A stretch of 59,010 nucleotides of DNA from a candidate division WOR-3 bacterium (GTDB lineage Bacteria; Hydrothermota; Tepidihabitantia; SM23-42), in contig JAOUFJ010000015.1 in the NCBI GenBank assembly GCA_029858255.1, forward strand, positions 1-59,010, given 5' to 3'. The first letter of the stretch is position 1. Each line of letters opens with the position of its first letter. The notes beneath the pieces were generated by a model. That model had not been told where the DNA came from and searched no databases. It saw only the letters and a list, made by a program, of their open reading frames with translations. The position numbers were made by a program, and so were the translations under genes. Shown one piece after another: positions 35,255 through 45,251 of the stretch.

Positions 35255-37194
35255 GAATATATCAAATAGTAACATTTTTCATTGTTTTAACGACCATGAT
35301 CCGCGGTGATGTCAACCGCTACCGAAAAGACAACCTGCTGCTGGAGAACATACCGGAAATACCGATCCAGGTTGTTTCCCGTCTGCAGCCCTACCAGAAC
35401 GTCCGGGCCGCGTCATTCCAGGACTGGCTGCCGCAGGATGCAGGGATTTTAATAAGAACAAGATTTGGCGAGTCAAGCCAGATCCATGTTGTAGAGTCGC
35501 CCGGAGGCATGCGCCGTCAAATTACCTTCTTCGACGAACCGGTCGATGAATGCAGGGTATGTCCTGATCCAAGAAAAACGGTACTGCTCTTTACCAAAGA
35601 TTCGGCCGGTAATGAGGTTCATCAAATATATGAACATAACTACGCAACCGGCTCCTACAAAATGTTGAGCGACGGAGAAACAAAGAATAATTCTGTAGTA
35701 TGGTCGAGGAAGGGCGACATCTTCGCTTTTCGCTCCGATAAACGCAACCGGCGAGACTATGATATCTATCTTGGGGACCTGCGCGGCAAACAGAGTTTCC
35801 GGTGCATCCTCAAGGAAGGAGGCTATTGGTACCCCGTTGAATTTTCACCTGACGACCGCAAGCTGCTGGTCAAGAAATACGTATCCTCGGACGAGTCGTA
35901 CTACTACATAATCGATTTGAAGAATCAAAAGGCAACACCAATATGCAGTGATACGAACAAGATCGCCTACGGAGCCGCCCGCTGGTCGCCCGACATGCGG
36001 GGAATATACGTTGTCTCGGATAAGTTCAGCGACTTCCGACAACTGTTATACCTTGATCTACAAAAAGGGGATTTCGAAATACTGACAAAGCAGATCGCCT
36101 GGGATGTCGGTGAGGTCGAAATATCCCCGGCAGGGACCGATCTTGCCTTCACCGGTAACGAGAAAGGTTTCAGCAGGCTATATCTTATGGACATGAGAAC
36201 CCGCGCCCTCAGCCGCGTGAGCCTGCCGGATGCGCAGATATATAATCTGACGTTCAAGCCCAACGGCGACGAACTCGCGATCACTCTGAACAGGCCGACC
36301 CAACCCGGTGATGTGTACACACTGAATCTAAGAACGAAGAAATTTCTGCGGTGGACATGCAGCGAGGTCGGCGGGCTGGATACGCTATCGTTCGTGTCAC
36401 CGAGACTGATATACTACGAAACATTTGACAGCGTCCAGGGGCAGCCCCGTACCATTCCCGCCTACTACTACGAACCGAAAAAATTCAAGCCACCGTATCC
36501 CGTATTGATCGAATGCCACGGAGGCCCGGCCGTGCAGAAAAAACCGTATTTTTCGTATTTGTTCCAGTTCTTCCTCAATGATATGGGCATCGCGGTTATC
36601 GCGCCAAACGTTCGCGGCTCGACCGGCTACGGACGGGAATACATGATGCTCGACGACGGCTACAACAGAGAAAACTCGGTGAAGGACATCGGCGCCCTAC
36701 TCGACTGGATAAAGGAACAGCCGCAACTCGACCGCCGGCGTGTCGCCATCAGCGGCGCTTCATACGGCGGGTACATGGCACTCGCGGCAATGGTTCACTA
36801 CGGTGACCGATTGACATGCGGGGTCGACATTCTCGGCATCAGTAATTTTGTCACGTTCCTTGAAAATACCGGCAAATACCGCCAGGACCTGCGCCGTGAG
36901 GAATACGGCGATGAGCGCGATCCAAAAATGCACGATTTCCTCTCCCGCATATCGCCGCTAACCAACGCAAACCTTATAAAGAAACCCATGTTCATCGTAC
37001 AGGGGCTCAACGACCCAAGAGTACCGGTCTCCGAGGCCGAGCAGATCGTCCAGGCAATGCGCAAGAATAATGTTGAAGTCTGGTATCTGCTGGCTGAGGA
37101 TGAGGGGCACGGTTTTGGTAAAAAATCGAACCGGAATTTTTTCCAGCAGGCAATGACCTTGTTCCTGGAAAAGTATTTGATAAAGAAGAAATAA
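35251..37194 (+). CDS. Prolyl oligopeptidase-family (S9) serine peptidase
   Basis: A 647-residue enzyme. An N-terminal signal-like segment (IYQIVTFFIVLTTMIRG) suggests export. Residues about 60-400 form a WD40/PD40-like propeller (VVWSRKGDIFAFRSDK, ARWSPDMRGIYVVSD, LTFKPNGDELAIT). The C-terminal alpha/beta-hydrolase holds the triad: GASYGGYMAL (Ser504), GLNDPRVPV (Asp588) and DEGHGFGK (His620). These are acylaminoacyl or dipeptidyl-peptidase-like oligopeptidases. It is translated with uppP through a 4-nt overlap but has no obvious metabolic link to it. Confidence 0.92.
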   Translation: MRIYQIVTFFIVLTTMIRGDVNRYRKDNLLLENIPEIPIQVVSRLQPYQNVRAASFQDWLPQDAGILIRTRFGESSQIHVVESPGGMRRQITFFDEPVDECRVCPDPRKTVLLFTKDSAGNEVHQIYEHNYATGSYKMLSDGETKNNSVVWSRKGDIFAFRSDKRNRRDYDIYLGDLRGKQSFRCILKEGGYWYPVEFSPDDRKLLVKKYVSSDESYYYIIDLKNQKATPICSDTNKIAYGAARWSPDMRGIYVVSDKFSDFRQLLYLDLQKGDFEILTKQIAWDVGEVEISPAGTDLAFTGNEKGFSRLYLMDMRTRALSRVSLPDAQIYNLTFKPNGDELAITLNRPTQPGDVYTLNLRTKKFLRWTCSEVGGLDTLSFVSPRLIYYETFDSVQGQPRTIPAYYYEPKKFKPPYPVLIECHGGPAVQKKPYFSYLFQFFLNDMGIAVIAPNVRGSTGYGREYMMLDDGYNRENSVKDIGALLDWIKEQPQLDRRRVAISGASYGGYMALAAMVHYGDRLTCGVDILGISNFVTFLENTGKYRQDLRREEYGDERDPKMHDFLSRISPLTNANLIKKPMFIVQGLNDPRVPVSEAEQIVQAMRKNNVEVWYLLAEDEGHGFGKKSNRNFFQQAMTLFLEKYLIKKK

Positions 37195-37325
37195 CGCGCC
37201 AAATGGCTCAAAAAGGATGAAGAAGGCTACAATAGGCACACAATGGCGCATCAGATAAGCCATCATCGCCCCCTGGAGCCTTCTATCTATGAGCCCTTTT
37301 TCAACCTTTTCATTAAGGAGGTTTT

Positions 37326-37802
37326 ATGAAAATTCTGGTTGGTTATTATTCACGCAGCGGCAACACAAAAAAGATGGCCGAGGCGATCGCCAGAGGTATC
37401 GCGGACGAAGGCATGGCATGCGACGTGAAACAGATCTCCGATATCAGCGTTGACGAACTGCTGCACTATGAAGGGCTCATCTTTGGCTCGCCGACCTACT
37501 ACGGTCAGATGGCAGCCGAGTTGAAAAAGCTGTTTGATGACAGCGTAAAACACCACGGCAAACTGACCGGCAAAGTCGGTGGTGCTTTCACTTCGAGCGG
37601 CATGATGGGCGGTGGCGGAGAGACTACGATTTTCAGCATCTTCGAAGCCTTGCTCATCCACGGCATGATCATTGCCGGTGATGCTAAAATACAGCACTAC
37701 GGACCGCTTGCTGTTGGCGCACCGGACAAAGAAGCCGACAAGACTTGCACGAAATACGGCAAAAAGATCGCCGTGCTGACTAAGAAACTCTTCGGCAACT
37801 AA
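37326..37802 (+). CDS. Flavodoxin/WrbA-like flavoprotein
   Basis: A 158-residue flavodoxin-like protein. The FMN phosphate-binding loop is YYSRSGNTKKMAEAI; LIFGSPTYYGQMAAELK and GGAFTSSGMMGGGGETT fit NAD(P)H:quinone oxidoreductase (WrbA-like) proteins and differ from low-potential electron-carrier flavodoxins. TAAGGAGGTTTT before ATG 37326 is a strong ribosome site. It stands alone between a peptidase and its own terminator. Electron partner unknown. Confidence 0.88.
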   Translation: MKILVGYYSRSGNTKKMAEAIARGIADEGMACDVKQISDISVDELLHYEGLIFGSPTYYGQMAAELKKLFDDSVKHHGKLTGKVGGAFTSSGMMGGGGETTIFSIFEALLIHGMIIAGDAKIQHYGPLAVGAPDKEADKTCTKYGKKIAVLTKKLFGN

Positions 37803-37877
37803 ATCGCTGACTCAGCAAACTTGATGCTGTTCCCGGTGTGTAACAGTATCTTTCCATTTATCAGCAGTTTGACGAAA

Positions 37878-37930
37878 ACCTCTCCTGAGAGAGGCTATAA
37901 GCGGAATACAATTCCGCATTTTACTTTATT
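37878..37930 (+). terminator. Rho-independent terminator after the flavodoxin gene
   Basis: GCGGAAT (37901-37907), loop ACA, ATTCCGC (37911-37917), then ATTTTACTTTATTT. A second hairpin CCTCTC-CTGA-GAGAGG lies just before it (37879-37894). Confidence 0.75.
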
Positions 37931-37996
37931 TCAATTTCGGTAATAGGGTTTCGATATTGTTTCGTGCTTCGTATTTCGGATTTCGTGCTTATCTTT
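37931..37996. repeat. TTTCG-rich low-complexity repeat
   Basis: Repeated TTTCG words (TTTCGGTAATAGGGTTTCG, TTTCGTGCTTCGTATTTCGG). Related in word content to 42731-42856 and 23261-23292. No coding signal. Confidence 0.4.
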
Positions 37997-38012
37997 TGTC
38001 GTGTCCGTCTGC

Positions 38013-38040
38013 TTGACGTTGTGCAATTTCTGGATATAAT
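38013..38040 (+). promoter_or_regulatory. Promoter of the tdh-kbl operon (short leader)
   Basis: TTGACG (38013-38018), 16-bp spacer, TATAAT (38035-38040). Start near 38047 leaves about 9 nt before ATG 38056. Confidence 0.72.
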
Positions 38041-38055
38041 AGGCCGGGAGTCTAA

Positions 38056-39096
38056 ATGCCAAAAATGAAGGCCGTAGTAAAGATAAAACGCGCACCGGGT
38101 GCCGAAATCATCGACATAGACGTACCGACACCCGGCCCTGATGATGTTCTGGTAAAGGTCCTGGCAACTTCGATATGCGGGACTGATCTGCATATCTATG
38201 AGTGGAACGAGTGGGCGCAGGGCCGGATCAAGAACATACCTCAAGTCATGGGGCATGAACTTTGCGGCGAAATCGTGCAGACAGGCAAGAACGTAAAGAA
38301 TTTGAAGAAAGGCGATAACATATCAGCGGAGACCCATATTGCCTGCGGGCACTGCTATCTGTGCCATACCGGCAACGCCCATATCTGCGTCAACGGCCGC
38401 ATATTCGGGGTCGACATTAACGGTGTATTCGCGGAATACGCGGTAGTACCCGCACCGAATGCGTGGATCCTGGACAATCGTATTCACAAAGACTTCGCGT
38501 CGGTAATGGAGCCGCTCGGCAATGCGGTGCATACGGTACTGGCCGGCGAGATCACCGGCAATACTGTTCTCATCACCGGATGCGGCCCGATCGGACTCAT
38601 GAGCATCGCGGTGTCACGGGTTTGCGGCGCCACAAAGATAATCGCAACAGAAATAAATGACTTCCGCATCGGCCTCGCCCAAAAAGTCGGCGCCGATGTC
38701 GTACTCAACCCCAGGAAAGACAAAGTCGTTTCGAGAGTTCTCGAAGAAACGGATGGACTCGGCGTTGATGTCGTTTTAGAAATGTCCGGTAATCCAACGG
38801 CAATCATCGACGCATTCGGAGCTTTGAGACCTGGTGGGCGCTACTCGATCCTCGGTATACCCGACAAACCAATGGAAATAGATGTCGGCAAACACATTGT
38901 ATTCAAGTATGCTACAGTGCAGGGCATTAACGGCCGGCTGATGTTCTCCACCTGGCACAAGACAGCAAGATTCTTAAGTTCTGGCCGGCTCGATCTCCAA
39001 CCCATCATAACTCATCGATTGCGCCTCGATGAATATGAGAAAGGAATGGAATTGATGAGGCAGGGTAATTGCGGCAAGATACTGCTATATCCATAG
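38056..39096 (+). CDS. tdh: L-threonine 3-dehydrogenase
   Basis: A 346-residue zinc alcohol dehydrogenase-type enzyme that oxidises L-threonine to 2-amino-3-oxobutyrate with NAD+. ICGTDLHIYEWNEWAQ contains the catalytic Cys and the TDH-specific segment. The structural-zinc cysteines are in CGHCYLCHTGNAHIC. The nucleotide fold is VLITGCGPIGLMSIAV. Placement in the same operon as glycine C-acetyltransferase supports the TDH call. The remaining operon genes are carrier-protein and AMP-ligase genes, which are not part of the usual tdh-kbl pair. Confidence 0.94.
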   Translation: MPKMKAVVKIKRAPGAEIIDIDVPTPGPDDVLVKVLATSICGTDLHIYEWNEWAQGRIKNIPQVMGHELCGEIVQTGKNVKNLKKGDNISAETHIACGHCYLCHTGNAHICVNGRIFGVDINGVFAEYAVVPAPNAWILDNRIHKDFASVMEPLGNAVHTVLAGEITGNTVLITGCGPIGLMSIAVSRVCGATKIIATEINDFRIGLAQKVGADVVLNPRKDKVVSRVLEETDGLGVDVVLEMSGNPTAIIDAFGALRPGGRYSILGIPDKPMEIDVGKHIVFKYATVQGINGRLMFSTWHKTARFLSSGRLDLQPIITHRLRLDEYEKGMELMRQGNCGKILLYP

Positions 39097-39108
39097 TCTG
39101 GCACCAAT

Positions 39109-39474
39109 ATGATTAAGGGTTTGGGCATTGATATTTCGGCGATCGAACGATTCAATATTCTTGAAAACAGGGCAGAATTCCAAAAGGATGTCTTCACGCC
39201 TGATGAACTTAATATCGTCCGAAGCACAGTAGATAATGATAGTACGTTCGCTCTTCTTTTTTCAATAAAGGAAGCGTTTCTAAAAGCCCTCCGCTGCGGA
39301 CTCCATTTTGGATATTTCTGGCGGAACATTGATATCAGTCCTCGCCTGGAGGTCAAAACCTCTGGTCGGGTAAAAAATATTGTCAAAGGGAAATCTGTCA
39401 GGCAATTCCACATTTCCGCGGCAAAAACGAAAAGATATGCGGTGGGCATTATTGTATTGGAATCCGACGATTAA
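39109..39474 (+). CDS. acpS: Holo-acyl-carrier-protein synthase
   Basis: A 121-residue phosphopantetheinyl transferase of AcpS type. The magnesium-binding Asp is in IKGLGIDISAIERF and the Glu in LFSIKEAFLKAL. It moves phosphopantetheine from CoA to the serine of acyl carrier proteins. It lies 12 nt after tdh, inside the operon and two genes before a small acyl carrier protein, its most likely substrate. Whether this is the cell's only AcpS cannot be known from one window. Confidence 0.85.
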   Translation: MIKGLGIDISAIERFNILENRAEFQKDVFTPDELNIVRSTVDNDSTFALLFSIKEAFLKALRCGLHFGYFWRNIDISPRLEVKTSGRVKNIVKGKSVRQFHISAAKTKRYAVGIIVLESDD

Positions 39475-39491
39475 TTGCAGGAGGTGCCTTA

Positions 39492-41192
39492 ATGAGTAAC
39501 ATCGGTTCCTACGACGAACGATATTCAAAATTTGACTGGAAGATATCAATTGACGAACTTGAGTATGGCAAGAATGGTATGTATAATATCGGTTACTACT
39601 GCAGCGATCGTATCGTGGAAAAAGGATTTGGTGACAGAATCGCCTTGATATGGCAGGGGTTCAAAGGCGATGTCAAAGAATTCACCTACAATGATATCCG
39701 AGTCTACAGTAACGTTATTGCAAAATTCCTGAAGGACAATGGTGTCAAGAGCGGAGACCGTGTCTGTATTTTCATGGATCGCATTCCCGAACTATACATA
39801 ACCTTCGTCGGTATTCTCAAAATGGGCGGAATAATCCAACCGCTTTTCTCGGCTTTCGGCGAAGAAGCGCTTTTTACTCGGCTTGATGATGCAAAGACCA
39901 AGGCGATCATCACCACCAGGAAGCATGCCGGCAAGGTGCGGAGAATCAGGGAAAGGCTTCCGGCGCTCGAGAAAGTGATCGTCGTCGATGCCGAAGGGCA
40001 AAATCTGAAGCCGGGCGAAATCGCCTTCAACATGGAAACATCAAAACCCGTGGACAGTTTCGAGAGCGAAAAAGTAGGTCCGGAAGCACCGTCGGTCCTC
40101 CATTACACCTCGGGCACGACTGGAAAACCAAAAGGTGCGTTGCACGTGCACTCTTCGATCATTGCCCAGTATCTGACTGCAAAATGGGTCCTCGATATCA
40201 CAACCGATGATATCTACTGGTGCACCGCAGACCCCGGTTGGGTCACCGGCACAAGCTACGGCATAATCGGCCCTTGGGCGTGCGGCGTAACCCAGACCGT
40301 GCTTGATTCAGGATTCAGCACGGAGAAATGGTACCAGTTCATTGAAAAGCACAAAATCACCGTGTGGTATACAGCTCCTACCGCCATACGCCTTCTGATG
40401 AAAGACGGCACGAACCTCGTTCAAAAGTACGATATCAGCTGTCTCAGGCATCTCATCAGCGTCGGCGAACCCCTCAATGCTGAGGGTGTCATCTGGTCGG
40501 AAAAGGCGTTCGGCAAACCCTTCCATGATTCCTACTGGCAGACCGAAACCGGCTCTATCGTCATCACCAATTACCCGGGAATGAAGGTCAAACCGGGATC
40601 CATGGGCAAACCCTTCCCGGGAATCACTGCTACGGTTCTTGACCAAAAAACATTCGAACCGATCAAGACGCCCGGCAAGGTTGGACTCATCGCACTCAAA
40701 CCAGGCTGGCCCTCAATGTTCCGGGCTTACTGGGAAAATAAGGAAATGTATGAGAGCAAATTCAAGAACGGCTGGTACATTTGCGGCGACCGCTCGAGCA
40801 TCGATGGTGATGGTTACTTCTGGTTCGTAGGACGTGATGATGATGTAATAAATACGGGCGGGCACCTCGTTGGGCCTTTCGAGATCGAATCGGCGCTTCT
40901 CGAACATGAAGCTGTCGCCGAATCAGCCGCAGTCGGAAAACCGGATGCGGTCAACATGGAAGTGGTAAAGGCATTTGTCGCGCTTAAACCGGGATACGAG
41001 GCGAATGCCGATCTGGAACTCAGCATCATGAATTTTATTCGCAAGAAATTGTCTCCCCTGGCAATGCCACAAGAGATCGAATTTGTCGAATCTCTGCCTA
41101 AAACGCGAAGCGGCAAGATCATGCGCCGCTTGCTCCGGGCAAAGGAATGGGGACAAGAAATCGGTGACGTATCAACGTTGGAGAATGACTGA
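39492..41192 (+). CDS. AMP-forming acetyl/acyl-CoA ligase
   Basis: A 566-residue ANL-superfamily ligase most like acetyl-CoA synthetase. Residues HYTSGTTGKPKGALHVH are the P-loop; DIYWCTADPGWVTGTSYGI is acetate-ligase-like; SYWQTETGSI is motif A5; GYFWFVGRDDDVIN is A8; and RSGKIMRRLLRA holds the catalytic Lys. It activates a carboxylate as acyl-AMP and transfers it to CoA or, in some members, to a carrier protein. AGGAGG precedes the ATG. With acpS upstream and an acyl carrier protein downstream the acceptor may be the carrier (inference). Confidence 0.88.
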   Translation: MSNIGSYDERYSKFDWKISIDELEYGKNGMYNIGYYCSDRIVEKGFGDRIALIWQGFKGDVKEFTYNDIRVYSNVIAKFLKDNGVKSGDRVCIFMDRIPELYITFVGILKMGGIIQPLFSAFGEEALFTRLDDAKTKAIITTRKHAGKVRRIRERLPALEKVIVVDAEGQNLKPGEIAFNMETSKPVDSFESEKVGPEAPSVLHYTSGTTGKPKGALHVHSSIIAQYLTAKWVLDITTDDIYWCTADPGWVTGTSYGIIGPWACGVTQTVLDSGFSTEKWYQFIEKHKITVWYTAPTAIRLLMKDGTNLVQKYDISCLRHLISVGEPLNAEGVIWSEKAFGKPFHDSYWQTETGSIVITNYPGMKVKPGSMGKPFPGITATVLDQKTFEPIKTPGKVGLIALKPGWPSMFRAYWENKEMYESKFKNGWYICGDRSSIDGDGYFWFVGRDDDVINTGGHLVGPFEIESALLEHEAVAESAAVGKPDAVNMEVVKAFVALKPGYEANADLELSIMNFIRKKLSPLAMPQEIEFVESLPKTRSGKIMRRLLRAKEWGQEIGDVSTLEND

Positions 41193-41210
41193 ACAAAATA
41201 AGGAGGTCCC

Positions 41211-41465
41211 ATGACCGAAGACATTAAGAATTTGATAATAGAGTATGTTAAGAAAGAATATCTGGAAGAAGATGCGGAAGAAGAAGTCAATGAGAACACG
41301 CCACTAATATCGAGCGGTATTGTCGATTCGTTCTCAATGGTTTCACTTAAAACATTCCTTGAGAAAAAATTCAATATTAAAATCCCGGACGAAAAAGCAA
41401 CCCCCGAAGCCTTCGACACCGTGAACAACATAATGAATTTACTCAAGGAATTCAACGTTACATAG
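41211..41465 (+). CDS. Acyl carrier protein
   Basis: An 84-residue acyl carrier protein. The phosphopantetheine site is VDSFSM (Ser40), preceded by ISSGI and followed by the acidic recognition helix. The Asp-Ser pair and the Ile/Val positions fit single-domain carriers, but the sequence context is GIVDSF, unlike fatty-acid-synthase ACPs with a GADSL motif; it belongs to the group found in specialised pathways. AAGGAGGTCCC precedes the ATG. It lies between the AMP-ligase and kbl. Confidence 0.88.
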   Translation: MTEDIKNLIIEYVKKEYLEEDAEEEVNENTPLISSGIVDSFSMVSLKTFLEKKFNIKIPDEKATPEAFDTVNNIMNLLKEFNVT

Positions 41466-41475
41466 GAGGTTAGTG

Positions 41476-42723
41476 ATGGCCTACAGCGAAAAGGCAAGAG
41501 GTTACTACGCGACCGAATTGACCGGCATAAAAGAAGCAGGCACCTTCAAAGAGGAAAGATTCATTGAATCGCCTCAGGCCGCAAACATCAAAGTGGAATT
41601 TCCCGCCGGCTCGCCACCAAAAGAAGTCCTTAACTTCTGTGCAAACAACTACCTTGGATTATCGAGTCATCCTGAAGTGGTGACCGCAGCACATGATGGT
41701 CTCAAAGAACGGGGTTACGGTATGTCGTCGGTGCGTTTCATCTGCGGCACTCAGGATATTCACCGAGAGCTGGAAGAGAAATTGACAAAATTCCTGGGCA
41801 CCGAAGACACTATCCTATTTCCGTCATGCATGGATGCCAATGCCGGTGTGTTCGATGTCGTACTGGATAAAGAAGACGCCATGATCGCTGACCGTCTCGT
41901 TCATGCCTCGATCGTCGACGGGATGAGGCTCTGCAAGGCGCAATTGTTCAATTACAAACATTCTAACATGGAACACCTCGAGGAGAAATTGAAGGAAACC
42001 CAGGACTGTCGCTTCAGGATGGTGATCACTGATGGTGTCTTCTCAATGGACGGCGATATTGCCAAACTGGATGAGATATGCGACCTTGCCGAGAAATACG
42101 ACGCTATGGTTCTCGTCGATGATTCCCATGCTAGTGGATTCATGGGTAAAACCGGGCGCGGCACTCACGAACACTGCGGCGTACTCGGACGCATCGACAT
42201 CATCACGACCACCCTGGGCAAGGCACTGGGTGGTGCGTCAGGCGGATGTGTGAGCGGACGCAAAGAGATAGTGGACCTCTGCCGACAGCGTGCTCGCCCT
42301 TATCTCTTTTCGAATACGGTACCGCCGGTCATTGTCGCCGCTGCCAGTAAGGTACTCGACATCATCAGTAAGACGACGGACCGACGCGATAAGCTCGAGG
42401 AAAACACGGTATTCTTCAGAGAAAAAATGACTGCCGCGGGTTTTGATATTAAAGAAGGCGTACATCCCATAGTACCGATCATGCTGTACAATGCAAAACT
42501 CGCTCAGGACATCGCAAGCGATATGTATAATGAAGGCATCTACGTCATCGGCTTCTCGTTTCCGGTCGTGCCCAAGGGCCAGTCACGCATAAGAGTACAG
42601 ATCTCCGCCGGTCATGACCGGGAGCATATTGAGCGTGCGATCGCAGCATTCACAAAGATCGGCGAGAAATACAAGATACTGGGCAAAAAGAAGAACGAGA
42701 TCATCGAGATGTACGGGCTCTAG
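41476..42723 (+). CDS. kbl: Glycine C-acetyltransferase (2-amino-3-ketobutyrate CoA ligase)
   Basis: A 415-residue PLP enzyme of the alpha-oxoamine synthase family. [48 protein letters not shown] and [12 protein letters not shown] (PLP Lys249) are close to E. coli Kbl, which cleaves 2-amino-3-oxobutyrate with CoA into glycine and acetyl-CoA. ATG 41476 is preceded by AGGAGG at a normal distance; the GTG 41473 just before it is less likely. It completes the tdh pathway. Its carrier-protein neighbours raise the chance that acetyl-ACP, not only acetyl-CoA, is used or made. Confidence 0.93.
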   Translation: MAYSEKARGYYATELTGIKEAGTFKEERFIESPQAANIKVEFPAGSPPKEVLNFCANNYLGLSSHPEVVTAAHDGLKERGYGMSSVRFICGTQDIHRELEEKLTKFLGTEDTILFPSCMDANAGVFDVVLDKEDAMIADRLVHASIVDGMRLCKAQLFNYKHSNMEHLEEKLKETQDCRFRMVITDGVFSMDGDIAKLDEICDLAEKYDAMVLVDDSHASGFMGKTGRGTHEHCGVLGRIDIITTTLGKALGGASGGCVSGRKEIVDLCRQRARPYLFSNTVPPVIVAAASKVLDIISKTTDRRDKLEENTVFFREKMTAAGFDIKEGVHPIVPIMLYNAKLAQDIASDMYNEGIYVIGFSFPVVPKGQSRIRVQISAGHDREHIERAIAAFTKIGEKYKILGKKKNEIIEMYGL

Positions 42724-42730
42724 CAAATGC

Positions 42731-42856
42731 TAATCTCTAAATACGAAACTCTACACAAATTCGAATTTCAAATTTCCAAAATTCGAAACAGGTTTTGGTC
42801 ATTTCCGTTTGGTACTTTGAGATTGTCTAGAATTTCGTGCTTCGAATTTAGGATTC
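42731..42856. repeat. AT-rich TTCGAAA-type low-complexity repeat
   Basis: Words TTCGAATTTCAAATTTCC, AAATTCGAAACAGG and TTTCGTGCTTCGAATTTAGG recur in this gap. Similar words are at 23261-23292 and 37931-37996. No promoter of good quality is visible. Confidence 0.4.
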
Positions 42857-42859
42857 TTC

Positions 42860-43986
42860 ATGAATAATACGTCAGATGTTATCGTGATCGGCGGTGGTAT
42901 CATTGGCTGCGCCACTGGCTACTACTTAGCAAAGAAAGGGCTGAAAGTCAACCTGCTTGAAAGAGAGTACCTGACCTCAGGTTCTACCGGCCGCTGCATC
43001 GGAGGGATCAGACAGCAATTCTCAACTCCCCTCAGCATCAAAGTCGCGATGGAATCGATGAAAAAATTCACCGCGATGAATGATGACCTGAAGCAGGATG
43101 TTGAATTCCATCAAGGTGGATATCTATTTCTTGCGCACAGCGAAGAAAAAAAGCAAACATACATGAAGCTCATTGAAATCCAGAGGAATATGGGACTCGA
43201 TGTCAGCTTCATTGGCGTTCCGGAGATCGAAAAGCTGGTACCGGGTATCGATGCAACAGATCTTTTGGGTGGTGCATACTGTTCAAGCGATGCACAGGCC
43301 AATCCATTTCTGATCATTGATGGCTACGCAAGAAAGATAAAGGAAAAAGGTAATGTCTTCACGCACAAGGAAGTCACGCAAATAAATACCCAAAATGGAA
43401 AAGTCGTTTCGGTCAGCACGCGTGACAATGAGGATTACAATGCGCCGATCGTGGTCAATGCTGCCGGTCCTTCTGCCCGGGACATCGCCGGAATGGCCAA
43501 CATCGACATACCAATCTATCCAGAACGCCATGAAGCAATGATCACCGAGCAGATGGAAAGATTCTTCGACATGATGATTGTCGATTACCGGCCGGACGGA
43601 TGCTACTTCAATCAGAAATGGCCACATGGAAGCATCATTGGATGCTACACGCCGGTACCGAACGTCCCCGGATATGACCTGGGCACCTCTTTTGAATTCG
43701 CCAGGGAAATGGGACGCCGGATGGCTCGCCTCATACCCAGATTGAATGACATAAAGATCATACGGCATTGGTCGGGCAGTTATGAAATCACTCCGGACGG
43801 TAATCCGATTCTTGATAAATCCGACATAGACGGTTTCTGGATCGTGGGCGGGATGTGTGGCCATGGATTCATGCTGGGCCCCGAAATCGCCTGGCTTGCT
43901 GCCGAGTACATCACCGAAGGCAAACCGCCTTATGACATCTCTGAATTTGCCTTGCATCGTGATTTCACAGGTAAAGAGGTGATGAA

Positions 43987-43990
<4 letters not shown>
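42860..43990 (+). CDS. FAD-dependent amino-acid/amine oxidoreductase (DadA/glycine-oxidase-like)
   Basis: A 376-residue flavoprotein. The dinucleotide fold is VIVIGGGIIGCATGYYLAKKG, followed by SGSTGRCIGGIRQQFS, and the C-terminal FAD-binding end is WIVGGMCGHGFMLGPEIAWLAAEY. The pattern fits the DAO family (sarcosine oxidase beta, glycine oxidase, proline dehydrogenase beta-like). It follows kbl by 137 nt and overlaps tgt by 4 nt. Because kbl makes glycine, glycine or a related amine is a reasonable substrate, but that is inference. Confidence 0.87.
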
Positions 43991-45095
<1,105 letters not shown>

Positions 45096-45194
45096 ACCGA
45101 CAAACATTATTGATTGACTCGACTTATTCTGCACCATCTGTAGCACCAGAACCATGTAGATACGTGTTTGTACAATAATTTCTGAACATTGCTC

Positions 45195-45222
45195 TTGACA
45201 CAAAATGAATTATATATATAAT
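45195..45222 (+). promoter_or_regulatory. Sigma70-type promoter of the pil operon
   Basis: TTGACA (45195-45200), 16-bp spacer, TATAAT (45217-45222). Start near 45229 with AAGGAG before ATG 45252. Confidence 0.78.
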
Positions 45223-45251
45223 TACACAATTAAATGTGAAAAGGAGCTAAC

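Noticed and set aside
39109-42723. Sphingolipid (serine palmitoyltransferase) operon
   Set aside because: An alpha-oxoamine synthase with an ACP and an acyl ligase recalls bacterial ceramide operons. But the synthase matches Kbl along its length, a threonine dehydrogenase is in the operon, and no ceramide synthase or reductase is seen.
43283-43957. 224-residue minus-strand open frame opposite the FAD oxidoreductase
   Set aside because: Antisense shadow of a clear flavoprotein gene.
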